Part shown: positions 26,328 through 33,511 of the stretch, piece by piece
Layout of the letters: the number at the start of each line of letters is the position of its first letter
Numbering within the stretch: the stretch's first letter is position 1
Assembly: GCA_944388955.1 (NCBI GenBank)
Contig: CALXKJ010000019.1
Location: forward strand, 1 to 36,101
Direction of reading: 5' to 3'
Length of the DNA: 36,101 nucleotides
Origin: an uncultured Spirochaetaceae bacterium
GTDB taxonomy: Bacteria > Spirochaetota > Spirochaetia > Sphaerochaetales > Sphaerochaetaceae
Notes under the pieces: generated by a model
What the model was told of the DNA's origin: nothing
Seen by the model: the letters and a program-made list of their open reading frames with translations, nothing else
Database searches by the model: none
Program-made: the position numbers and the translations under genes

Positions 26328-27710
26328 ATGTTTATTGCACGTAAGAATGAATTGAGAAAGGTGAAGAGTTTCTTATCCTCAGATGATAATGCCATGCTTG
26401 TTTATGGTAAGCGGCGTGTTGGTAAGACACGGCTTATTAAAGAGGCTCTGAAGGATTTTGATGGGATTGTTGTTTCCTACCAATGTACAGCAGAATCATA
26501 TGAGATAAATCTTGAGTATTTCACTGCTGAGGTGAAAGCGTCTTTTTCAATACCCTTCCTGTCATTCAAGACATTCTATGAAGCTTTTGTATTCTTTGTT
26601 TCACAGAAGAAAAGGATTTTAGTGGTTATCGATGAATATGGAGAGTTGAAGACAGCATATGGAGCATATGCCACTGATTCAATGTTCCAGAAGATAATAG
26701 ATAGCCTGAATGGGACTGATGTAAAAGTAATCATTACAGGTTCTGCAGTTGGTGCCATGAAAGAGCTTCTTGATAGAGATAATCCGCTTTATGACCGCTT
26801 TGGCTGCATTATTCATCTCAATGAGTTCGATTACTATGATGCCTCATTGTTCTATCCCGGACTTTCAGCAAGAGAGAAAGTCGCTTTCTATTCAGTATTT
26901 GGAGGAAGCCCTAATGTTCTTGAGCGGTTGGATGCATCCAGAAATCTGGAAGAGAATATAAAGATGTTATTGCTTGCTCCTGATGGACGTGTCAGGAGTT
27001 TTGTTGAAAGTTCATTGATACAGGAGTATTCAAAGATTGGCCCGGCCTTGAGTCTCTTCAGTATGCTTGGTAATGGTAAGCATACCTATACGGAAATCAA
27101 AGATAAGCTTGATCCATCAAATACGGGCAACCTTTCAAAGCAGCTTAGCAGGTTTATGGATAACGATGCCATACGGAAGGTAAGTCCAATCAATCATAAG
27201 GATGAGAAGAAGAGGACTTTCTACACATTGAATGAGAATCTTATGAGATTCTATTTCACATATGTGCACCCGAATCGCTCGATGATAGAGAGCGTGGGCG
27301 AGGAGGCTGTATTCAATGGGAGAATCAGAGGATCGCTGAATACTTATATCAGTTACAGATTCGAGGAAATTGTACGCTCTTATTTTTCCCGATTGGCAAA
27401 GCGAGGCAATTTACCTGATATCATGGATATCGGAACATATTGGTATGATGACAAGAAGCTGAAGAGGAATGGGGAATTTGACTGTGTTCTGGAGTTTGTG
27501 AATGGATATGATGTCTATGAAGCAAAATATCTAGAGAAGCCGATGTCCCAGACTCTTGCTGAAAGCGAGATAGAAGAGATTGAGGCGATCAGTGATTTCA
27601 AACCTCGCGGTATTGGGTTTGTCTCAGTTTCTGGATTTGATTTTCATAATGATAACATTTCTCTTATTTCAGGCGAGGATTTATATTCAGAGGGAAATCT
27701 TGCTGATTGA
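26328..27710 (+). CDS. ATPase of the archaeal-type (PF01637/DUF234) family
   Basis: The 460-aa protein begins with a STAND-like P-loop ATPase: Walker A YGKRRVGKTRL (near 27-37), Walker B ILVVIDEYGEL (near 98-108) and the sensor VIITGSAVG. The central part is a winged-helix region (SMLGNGKHTYTEI...). The C-terminal DUF234 domain holds a PD-(D/E)XK-like GEFDCVLEFVNGYDVYEAKY motif with Asp and ExK. Family members are widespread in archaea and anaerobic bacteria in variable numbers; their function is not established. AGGAAGAG lies right before the ATG at 26328. It is a monocistronic accessory gene with its own promoter and a dyad over the start point. Confidence 0.85.
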   Translation: MFIARKNELRKVKSFLSSDDNAMLVYGKRRVGKTRLIKEALKDFDGIVVSYQCTAESYEINLEYFTAEVKASFSIPFLSFKTFYEAFVFFVSQKKRILVVIDEYGELKTAYGAYATDSMFQKIIDSLNGTDVKVIITGSAVGAMKELLDRDNPLYDRFGCIIHLNEFDYYDASLFYPGLSAREKVAFYSVFGGSPNVLERLDASRNLEENIKMLLLAPDGRVRSFVESSLIQEYSKIGPALSLFSMLGNGKHTYTEIKDKLDPSNTGNLSKQLSRFMDNDAIRKVSPINHKDEKKRTFYTLNENLMRFYFTYVHPNRSMIESVGEEAVFNGRIRGSLNTYISYRFEEIVRSYFSRLAKRGNLPDIMDIGTYWYDDKKLKRNGEFDCVLEFVNGYDVYEAKYLEKPMSQTLAESEIEEIEAISDFKPRGIGFVSVSGFDFHNDNISLISGEDLYSEGNLAD

Positions 27711-27770
27711 AATGTCTACTGACTAACTACTCCATGAATTGGGCTTCATTATAATAACTTTCTTGTCCTT

Positions 27771-28037
27771 TCATCGATAGATACCTCTTCGATGCCCTAT
27801 ATCAACAGCAACAATCACAAGTTCTTCATCCATGATATCCACAATAAGCCTGTAGTCACCTATACGATATCTCCATAGCCCCTTCAGATTGCCTGCAAGC
27901 GCCTTACCTTGGCGTCGTGGATTATCTGTATTCTCAAGATTCTTCAAGATCCAACGGGAGATTATGCGTTGGGTGACAAAATCCAGCTTGTGGAACTTCT
28001 TCTTGAATCCCTCGCTTACTTTTATTGAGTAGCTCAT
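27771..28037 (-). CDS. relE: RelE-family mRNA-interferase toxin
   Basis: An 88-aa toxin of the RelE/ParE superfamily with LKGLWRYRIGDYRLIVDI and a basic C-terminus (GHRRGIYR). RelE toxins cleave mRNA in the ribosomal A site; the Arg and Tyr residues of the YRIGDYR motif and the C-terminal Arg/Tyr pair are those expected for catalysis. It is encoded downstream of its antitoxin with an ATGA overlap, so translation is coupled. Length is usual for the family. Confidence 0.9.
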   Translation of the reverse strand: MSYSIKVSEGFKKKFHKLDFVTQRIISRWILKNLENTDNPRRQGKALAGNLKGLWRYRIGDYRLIVDIMDEELVIVAVDIGHRRGIYR

Positions 28038-28273
28038 AAGGTTTCCTTATTGATTCCACATTCTTTCATAAGATCGTCAAAGCTGCTGAGGCGCAGTGTT
28101 CCGGACTTCTTCTGTGCTAGATAATCCTCCGAGACTTTCATGTCATACTCATCTTCCAGTTTCTCAAATGTGAGTCTCTTAATAAGGGCAGACATATTGC
28201 AGTTATAGACTCTTGCAGCATCCTCGAGGACTGCTTTCTCCTCATCACTGACACGAAGACTGATTATACTCAT
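28034..28273 (-). CDS. relB: RelB-type (DUF6290-like ribbon-helix-helix) antitoxin
   Basis: The 79-aa protein starts at ATG 28273, which has AAGGAG seven bases upstream; reading further upstream would run through the promoter. MSIISLRVSDEEKAVLEDAA is a ribbon-helix-helix DNA-binding start, followed by NMSALIKRLTFEKLEDEYD and a toxin-wrapping C-terminal part. It should repress its own operon and neutralise the RelE protein encoded 4 bp overlapped downstream. The dyad in the promoter fits that autoregulation. Confidence 0.88.
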   Translation of the reverse strand: MSIISLRVSDEEKAVLEDAARVYNCNMSALIKRLTFEKLEDEYDMKVSEDYLAQKKSGTLRLSSFDDLMKECGINKETL

Positions 28274-28292
28274 TTCAATACTCCTTAGATTC

Positions 28293-28321
28293 AATATAGC
28301 ATACATTTGTATTACAAGCAA
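28293..28321 (-). promoter_or_regulatory. relBE promoter with overlapping operator dyad
   Basis: On the minus strand TTGCTT (28316-28321), 17-bp spacer and TATATT (28293-28298). The perfect dyad TTGTA-N-TACAA (28307-28317) lies in the spacer and overlaps the -35 box, a suitable place for repression by the RelB ribbon-helix-helix protein. Confidence 0.65.
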
Positions 28322-28408
28322 ATATGCTTATCTTGCATCTTTATATTTGATAGGGAGTTCTGCTGCCGTATACACAAGCTCAGTTTCTTTGTTATCTGAC
28401 ACTGTGAC

Positions 28409-29188
28409 TTACTCCCTGGCTTTCTCTTCCCAACCTTCAATAAAGGATTGGACTTCTTCTTCCAGAGCTTTCTTTTCGGGAAGATAGAGAACATATTCTG
28501 AAGCGAAGATTCTATTCTCAAGTCCTCCGAGAACATACTCAATCTTTGCAGATGGCTTATCAGTACAGAGAATGATACCGATTGGATCGTTATCATCGGG
28601 ATCATTGACTTCTGCTTTGTAATAGTTGAGATACATATTAAGCTGACCTACGGCAGCAGGGAGCGGTTTTCTTGTCTTCAGCTCAATTATCACATAGGTC
28701 CTGAGAATCTTGTTGTAGAAGACCATATCAGCATAGTAATGCTCATTATCGAACGTGATTCTCTGCTGTCTTCCTACGAACATGAATCCTTTTCCAAGCT
28801 CAAGAAGGAATTTCTCAATATGATTGATAAGAGCATCCTCAAGATCAGCTTCCAGCACAGGTTTGTTCTCAGGTAGCCCCATGAACTCAAATACATAAGG
28901 ATCTTTCAGAATATCTTCAGGTTTCTCTATTTCCTGTCCTTTCTCGGCAAGTCTTTTTACTTCTTCCTTGTTCTCTTTTCCACGGGAGAGCAGAAGACGC
29001 TCATATAGCGATGAATCAAGCTGCCGTTTCAGCTCTCTTACAGACCACTTTGAAGCAATGCATTCCTCCTCATAGAAACTGCGTTTATTATCATCAGAGA
29101 TTGTCAGAAGTTCACAGTAATGTGACCAGCTCAATTTAACAGACTGTGTCTGTTGATTTGGATAGGATAGGAACAGACGGCGCGTCAA
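28409..29188 (-). pseudogene. YhcG/DUF1016 PD-(D/E)XK nuclease, N-terminally truncated
   Basis: About 254 residues of a YhcG-type protein (usually near 340-350 aa) remain. Present are LSWSHYCELL, WSVRELKRQL and the C-terminal nuclease domain with YADMVFYNK, VIIELKTRK (Asp and ExK) and VGQLNMYLNYY. The N-terminal DUF1016 part, about 90 residues, is gone: the gene begins at the right end of the tnpB-type remnant. The final TTGAC of that element gives a TTG start in frame (first residues MTRRLFLSYPN), with GAAGG three bases upstream. So the nuclease half could still be made. The C-terminus is intact. Function of the family is uncertain, often tied to defence loci. Confidence 0.85.
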
Positions 29189-29334
29189 CGACCTTCAGGC
29201 AAGCCTGAAGGCTTGGACGTGAGTGTTTTCTCCACAGGCTCCGTTTCCGGTCTGCCTGTGGCACTCCATCCATGCGGCTGATTGACTGCAGCCTGCCCGT
29301 GTTTCTGGACCCGGGTGATATAGTTGTCGCGGAT
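29184..29334 (-). mobile_element. Solo right end of a tnpB-type element
   Basis: 143 of 151 bases match 787-937, by hand alignment. It carries the tnpB 3' end (frame open through KTLTSKPSGLPEGR) and the 9-bp right-end palindrome (29192-29211), but no left end and no other tnpB sequence. The homology starts abruptly within the abiEi remnant and stops at the yhcG remnant. Confidence 0.88.
29184..29334 (-). ncRNA. Putative orphan omega RNA
   Basis: All three hairpins predicted for the 787-937 copy are kept: the 8-bp stem with its GAAA tetraloop hairpin and the right-end stem are unchanged, and the CCCG/CGGG stem is unchanged while five of the eight differences fall in its loop. The guide position would begin at 29183 reading leftward (GCGCCGTCTG...), which is yhcG sequence. 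A promoter for such an RNA is not evident; it might be read from the abiEi side. Confidence 0.45.
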
Positions 29335-29904
29335 TTAATAGTTTCGTAAGAAAATCTAGGTTCGTTGAGTGATACAAAGGTGAGACAAATTGTATATCAT
29401 CTTTGTTAAGTGACCAGAAATCTTCTTCATCTATTCTCAGGTCTTCGAAAAGAAGATATTCAAACTCCTTCATGTTCTTAGCAGGGGATATGGTGTATAG
29501 CTTGTCGCATAATGCTTTTTCAGGAGCGGCAATATGATAAGAGTATTCACCGTCGGTTTTTGCTATGACACCATATGGGAAAGCTGCTTTCGGGATATCT
29601 CGAAACGTATAAGTCCCGAATCGGTTTATGAAGGTTTTTGTCTTTCTCTTGCCGAATGTTGCTGATGTATATACATATACAGCTTCTGGAATCAGGTTGT
29701 AGATGTATAAAGCATAATCAAAAGACAGGTATGATGGATTATATATCTGTATGGCAAGGTATGAAGGATTGACTTCAGGATCATCCTCATAGAGACCTCT
29801 GGTGATCTTGATGAGCTTACCTTCCCTTGTAAGTCTCATGATCTTGCCTTTCACATCTGAATATGGTTTGTATTTGTTTTCTAACTCTGCGGTAGAATTA
29901 TCAT
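29335..29904 (-). pseudogene. AbiEi-type (type IV toxin-antitoxin) antitoxin, broken at both ends
   Basis: The reading frame has the winged-helix start of AbiEi-like proteins (ENKYKPYSDVKGKI, LTREGKLIKITRGLYE) and the following antitoxin core (NPSYLSFDYALYIYNLIPEA, YHIAAPEKALCDKLY). It ends after LTKLLN where the tnpB right-end remnant begins; the frame then runs 44 codons through that remnant and stops at 29195. At the 5' end the only ATG with a good ribosome-binding site (TGGAG, ATG at 29904) is out of frame by two bases with the protein, which suggests a frameshift. The cognate AbiEii nucleotidyltransferase gene is missing. Internal GTG (29854) could give a shortened product. Confidence 0.75.
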
Positions 29905-29980
29905 ATTTACTCCAGTTAGTTGTATATTCTCCACTTATTGGAGCAAATCAAGGATTTTGATTAATTTCTACTGAATTCAT

Positions 29981-30006
29981 TTTCTCTGAAATCAAATTCA
30001 GAAAGA
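29981..30006. repeat. 26-bp direct repeat with internal palindrome, copy B
   Basis: Identical to 26295-26320. The sequence before it also resembles the promoter of copy A but the -10 box is not kept (TTCATT in place of TATAAT). It lies in the 244-bp gap between the abiEi remnant and the Fic gene, so it may be a leftover of a lost ATPase gene's promoter. Confidence 0.7.
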
Positions 30007-30034
30007 TGGAGAATTACTTGTGTTTCACTTCACA

Positions 30035-30065
30035 TTGTTTGTGCAGATATGCACTCTAGTAGAAT
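30035..30065 (+). promoter_or_regulatory. Candidate promoter of the Fic gene with spacer palindrome
   Basis: TTGTTT (30035-30040) and TAGAAT (30060-30065) with a rather long 19-bp spacer. The spacer contains the dyad GTGCA-GATA-TGCAC (30041-30054), which could be an operator. Consensus-based guess. Confidence 0.4.
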
Positions 30066-30092
30066 GGTTTGTCCCAATCAACAGTGTTGTAA

Positions 30093-30123
30093 TCTCCATC
30101 ATTTTATGGTTAAATGATGGAGA
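30093..30123. repeat. Perfect 12-bp inverted repeat in the Fic gene leader
   Basis: TCTCCATCATTT (30093-30104) and AAATGATGGAGA (30112-30123) are exact inverted copies around a 7-nt loop, ending 14 bp before the AGGAG of the Fic gene. It could be a dimeric repressor site or an RNA hairpin affecting translation. There is no T-run, so a terminator is unlikely. Confidence 0.8.
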
Positions 30124-30148
30124 TATAGTATGAATGAAGGAGATTTGC

Positions 30149-31195
30149 ATGAGAAGATTCGATTATGTGGAAACCTCAAAGAAACTACTTACACCGGAAA
30201 TTGTCCAGATGCTGACCTCTCTTCATGAACATAAGGGACGGCAGGATTTATTTCTGGAAGCTCATATAGATGACTTGAAAACACTTCTGGATGTGGCAAT
30301 GATTCAAAGTACCGGAGCCTCGAACAGAATAGAAGGTATCTTCTCTACGGATAAACGTCTGGAAGAGCTTGTTAAGCAGAACGCTGAACCTCGTAATCGC
30401 TCTGAACAGGAGATTGCGGGATATAGGGAAGTTCTAGCGACAATTCACGACAGTTATGAATATATAACACCACGTCCAAATGTCATTCTGCAGCTGCATA
30501 AGGAGCTATATTCCTATTCAGATGCGGGCACTGGCGGTGTTTATAAGAATTCAGATAATCTCATTGCTGAAATGGATGCGGAAGGCAAGCAGAGGGTGAG
30601 ATTCGTGCCTGTTCCAGCTTGGCAGGCTGCAGAAGCTATGGATGAGATGTGCTTCAGCTTCAATGAAGAATGGAATGCTGGCAAGATAGATAAGCTGCTT
30701 CTGATTCCTATGTTTATTTTGGATTTCCTATGCATTCATCCTTTTTCTGATGGTAATGGACGTATGAGCCGCCTTTTGACATTGCTGCTTTACTATAAGG
30801 CAGGTTTCATAGTTGGAAAGTACATTAGTATCGAAATGCTTATTGAAAAGAGCAAAGAAACATATTATGAAGCATTGCAGTCAAGTTCTTTTGGATGGCA
30901 TGATGGTGAAAACAACTATGAGCCATTTGTAAAATATTATCTTGGAGTTGTTTTAAAAGCATATAATGAGTTTGAATCTCGGGTTGAGTATCTAAGATAC
31001 AAAGGCCTCTCCAAACCGGATCGGATCAAGGCTGTGATCGGACAGAATGTTGGGAAAATTACAAAGAAGGAGATTATGGCTCTCTGTCCCGATATAAGCA
31101 GGGTGACTGTGGAGAGAACCCTTACGGAGCTGGTAAAGAGCGGATATATCGTAAAAGTCGGAGCAGGGCCATCTACAGGGTATATAATTCCTTGA
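30149..31195 (+). CDS. Fic-family AMP transferase with winged-helix C-terminus
   Basis: A 348-aa class II Fic protein. The N-terminal Fic_N part holds the inhibitory helix motif SNRIEGI (S-x-x-x-E-G type), which blocks ATP binding until released. The catalytic loop is HPFSDGNGRMSR, a full match to HPFx(D/E)GNGRxxR, so it should AMPylate or otherwise modify a target. The last 70 residues look like a winged helix (ITKKEIMALCPDISRVTVER). The start at 30149 follows AGGAG by six bases; ATG at 30134 would contain that site. It stands alone, convergent with the LPP20-like gene pair, and closes the accessory island. Confidence 0.9.
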   Translation: MRRFDYVETSKKLLTPEIVQMLTSLHEHKGRQDLFLEAHIDDLKTLLDVAMIQSTGASNRIEGIFSTDKRLEELVKQNAEPRNRSEQEIAGYREVLATIHDSYEYITPRPNVILQLHKELYSYSDAGTGGVYKNSDNLIAEMDAEGKQRVRFVPVPAWQAAEAMDEMCFSFNEEWNAGKIDKLLLIPMFILDFLCIHPFSDGNGRMSRLLTLLLYYKAGFIVGKYISIEMLIEKSKETYYEALQSSSFGWHDGENNYEPFVKYYLGVVLKAYNEFESRVEYLRYKGLSKPDRIKAVIGQNVGKITKKEIMALCPDISRVTVERTLTELVKSGYIVKVGAGPSTGYIIP

Positions 31196-31239
31196 TTAAT
31201 GTACTTTGGTGCAGAGAGCTTGTATGGTTCTAAGACTGG

Positions 31240-33447
31240 CTATAGCAATGCCATTCCCACTCCTATGGAGCCTCCGATAACAAAGCTTTTCTCAACAAGT
31301 CCTAAATCAATGCCTGCATGCATGTAGAATGAGTCGAAGTCGATGAAGATGCCAGCATCGCACATCATATAGAAAGAGAAATCAGGTTTTTGCAATACCA
31401 GGTCGAGGAATCCGCCTTCTATAGGTGTTCTTCCTGAGAAACCGAGTTTTGTGCCCAGAGTGATTGCGGCTTCAGTCGAGAAGGGGAAGAACACGTCAAG
31501 ATCTGCTGTGAGCATACCTCCAGCGCGGAGAGAGTAGGTAGCTTTATCTTTGAAATCCCCACTGCCAAAAAGTGAGCCTGTCAGGCCAATCGAAGCTGCG
31601 GCAGTGCTTTCCCCGAAATGGAATCGCACAAGCGGAACGTTTATATCAAGCATGTTATATGCCACTCCCTTCATTGTGGAGACTATTCTGTAATTGAGTC
31701 CAATGCCGAATACGGGCGGCTGGAATTCAGCAAGCTGTGAGCGCTTTGCTTCCTTTTCCTGCTTTCTGAAATCCGCTGCAATCCTGGCTTCCTCTGCTTT
31801 TATTTCTTCCTGTTTTGCCTGTTCTGCCGCGTTTTTCTTCATTTCATTGAAATTGCGCAATGTGTAACTGTCGACGCGGCTTTTTATTTCCCTGATGCGG
31901 TTCGAGGGGTAGCCCATGCTCATTGGATCCATGAGCTCGCTTTCGAGGCTTAAATCGCTGAAATCGACTTTCGAAGGGAATGATATAGTGGCTGTCTGCT
32001 TCTCTCTTGAAAAATACTTGACTGTGCCGTCGCTTTTGTTGATTACGCTGTAATCAAGGAGCGTGAATTCGTAATTGCTTGTATCTGCATATGTCTTTAT
32101 CGAGTATGAAAGCCTTACGGAGATGAATGCTGTAGGATACTCTCTCAGCATCTGATCCCAGTATGCTATTTCAGTATTGTAGTTCACCCAGTTGGATGCT
32201 GTCACATCCACGCCAAGCCAATATGACAGTGGTATGCTGAAATGGAATATGACAGGTTTTCCTGCAATGAGAAGCGTTGTCTCTCCATCCCATTGAAGGG
32301 TCTCCAGATTGAAAGCTTCCACTTTGACTGAAGCAAGCACGTTGCTTGATGTGTCGACTGTATAGGTAGCGCTGTTTATCTTGTCTATGCACTCTGTTGC
32401 GCTATCTATGATTGATGAGAAGGACTCAAGCTGTTCTTCGTAGGCTGCGTTGGTATCTTTCGTATATTCATTCTCGAGCCTTGATATCTCATCTTTCGCG
32501 CTTACCATACGCATTTCCCGCGCACCTTCAGGATCCGACATCTCAAAAGGCCGCAAAGGCTCGTTTATCGCATCGTTATAGATTTTCTCACCATCGGCGC
32601 TGAATTTCACATCGATATCCGTGATGATTTTCTGTGCTGATACTTTCGCTTCGGCAAACGCTTTCTTATAGGCTTCAAGTTCAAGGATATACTCTGCTCC
32701 AGATTCTCTGGTTGAATCTGAATAGCTGTCAGAGATTATTCCGTACCCCTGATGATACGCTTCAAGAAGCGCTTCATTGATTTCCTCGTCATAGAAGCCT
32801 GAAAGCTCCGCGATAAGATTCTCGATTCTCCTGGCTTCAGCCGAGCCCGCGTTGCTTACGTTATTGCCAAGCGCTTTGCTCACTGTCTCATCCTGACGGA
32901 GCGTGTTGAGCCTGTCTGTCAGAAGCTCTGTGTATTCGTTGATTGATGTCTCGTAGCTCATCGGCAGGGAAGGGGCTTTGTAGCTAGGTTTCAGCTCTCT
33001 CATGATGAATTCATCTGTCCTTTCATCAAGAAGCTCGCTTCTGAGACGCTTGAATGTATTGAGGTCATCAGCCTCCAGAAGTGAAGCATATAGATCATTT
33101 ATACGTTTTACACGCTCGTTGATCCTTGCTTCGTAATCCTTCGCGGCTTTTGATGGTATGATGACTTCAGCTGTCCATGTGCCATCCTTATTCTTCTTCG
33201 CCTTACCATTCTCAAGGGAGAGGAGGATGATGTCCGATGATGAGCCTGCTATGGAGCTCATCGCCTCGTCCTGTGTGTTTAATTCAGAATAGGAAGAGTA
33301 TGAGATATAGGAGCTGAGATTCTCTCTTGCATTGATATAAGCCTCCTTCTCTGTTGCTCCGATTCCTTCAGCTTTCATATCTGCGGCAGATAGCTCTGTG
33401 ATGAGAATCAGCGACAGAATGAGAAGAATAGCTTTCCTCAATCCCAT
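31240..33447 (-). CDS. Exported LPP20-like protein with helical middle and C-terminal barrel-like domain
   Basis: A 735-aa protein starting at ATG 33447 (GGAGG six bases upstream). It has a signal peptide (residues 1-22, ending LSAA, no lipobox Cys). The N-terminal region (GIGATEKEAYINARENL, then GTWTAEVIIP) resembles the LPP20 / flagellar-assembly-T fold. A long helical, Glu/Lys-rich part covers about 110-370. A beta-rich domain near 380-535 has FNLETLQWDGE. A short charged helix precedes about 160 C-terminal residues of short amphipathic strands (GIGLNYRIV, AAASIGLTGSLFG, SIGVGMALL) that look like a small outer-membrane barrel. I know no function. It is second in an operon with a paralogue 64 bp upstream. 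Confidence 0.65.
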   Translation of the reverse strand: MGLRKAILLILSLILITELSAADMKAEGIGATEKEAYINARENLSSYISYSSYSELNTQDEAMSSIAGSSSDIILLSLENGKAKKNKDGTWTAEVIIPSKAAKDYEARINERVKRINDLYASLLEADDLNTFKRLRSELLDERTDEFIMRELKPSYKAPSLPMSYETSINEYTELLTDRLNTLRQDETVSKALGNNVSNAGSAEARRIENLIAELSGFYDEEINEALLEAYHQGYGIISDSYSDSTRESGAEYILELEAYKKAFAEAKVSAQKIITDIDVKFSADGEKIYNDAINEPLRPFEMSDPEGAREMRMVSAKDEISRLENEYTKDTNAAYEEQLESFSSIIDSATECIDKINSATYTVDTSSNVLASVKVEAFNLETLQWDGETTLLIAGKPVIFHFSIPLSYWLGVDVTASNWVNYNTEIAYWDQMLREYPTAFISVRLSYSIKTYADTSNYEFTLLDYSVINKSDGTVKYFSREKQTATISFPSKVDFSDLSLESELMDPMSMGYPSNRIREIKSRVDSYTLRNFNEMKKNAAEQAKQEEIKAEEARIAADFRKQEKEAKRSQLAEFQPPVFGIGLNYRIVSTMKGVAYNMLDINVPLVRFHFGESTAAASIGLTGSLFGSGDFKDKATYSLRAGGMLTADLDVFFPFSTEAAITLGTKLGFSGRTPIEGGFLDLVLQKPDFSFYMMCDAGIFIDFDSFYMHAGIDLGLVEKSFVIGGSIGVGMALL

Positions 33448-33511
33448 AATAGACCTCCCTTGCCCTGGATACTGAAAGTCTATTTGCAAAGGAGGTTTAA
33501 ATCAATGAATA

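Noticed and set aside
29195-29334. The C-terminal 44 codons of the abiEi frame as real protein
   Set aside because: They are the tnpB right end read in the wrong frame and so are an artefact of the rearrangement.
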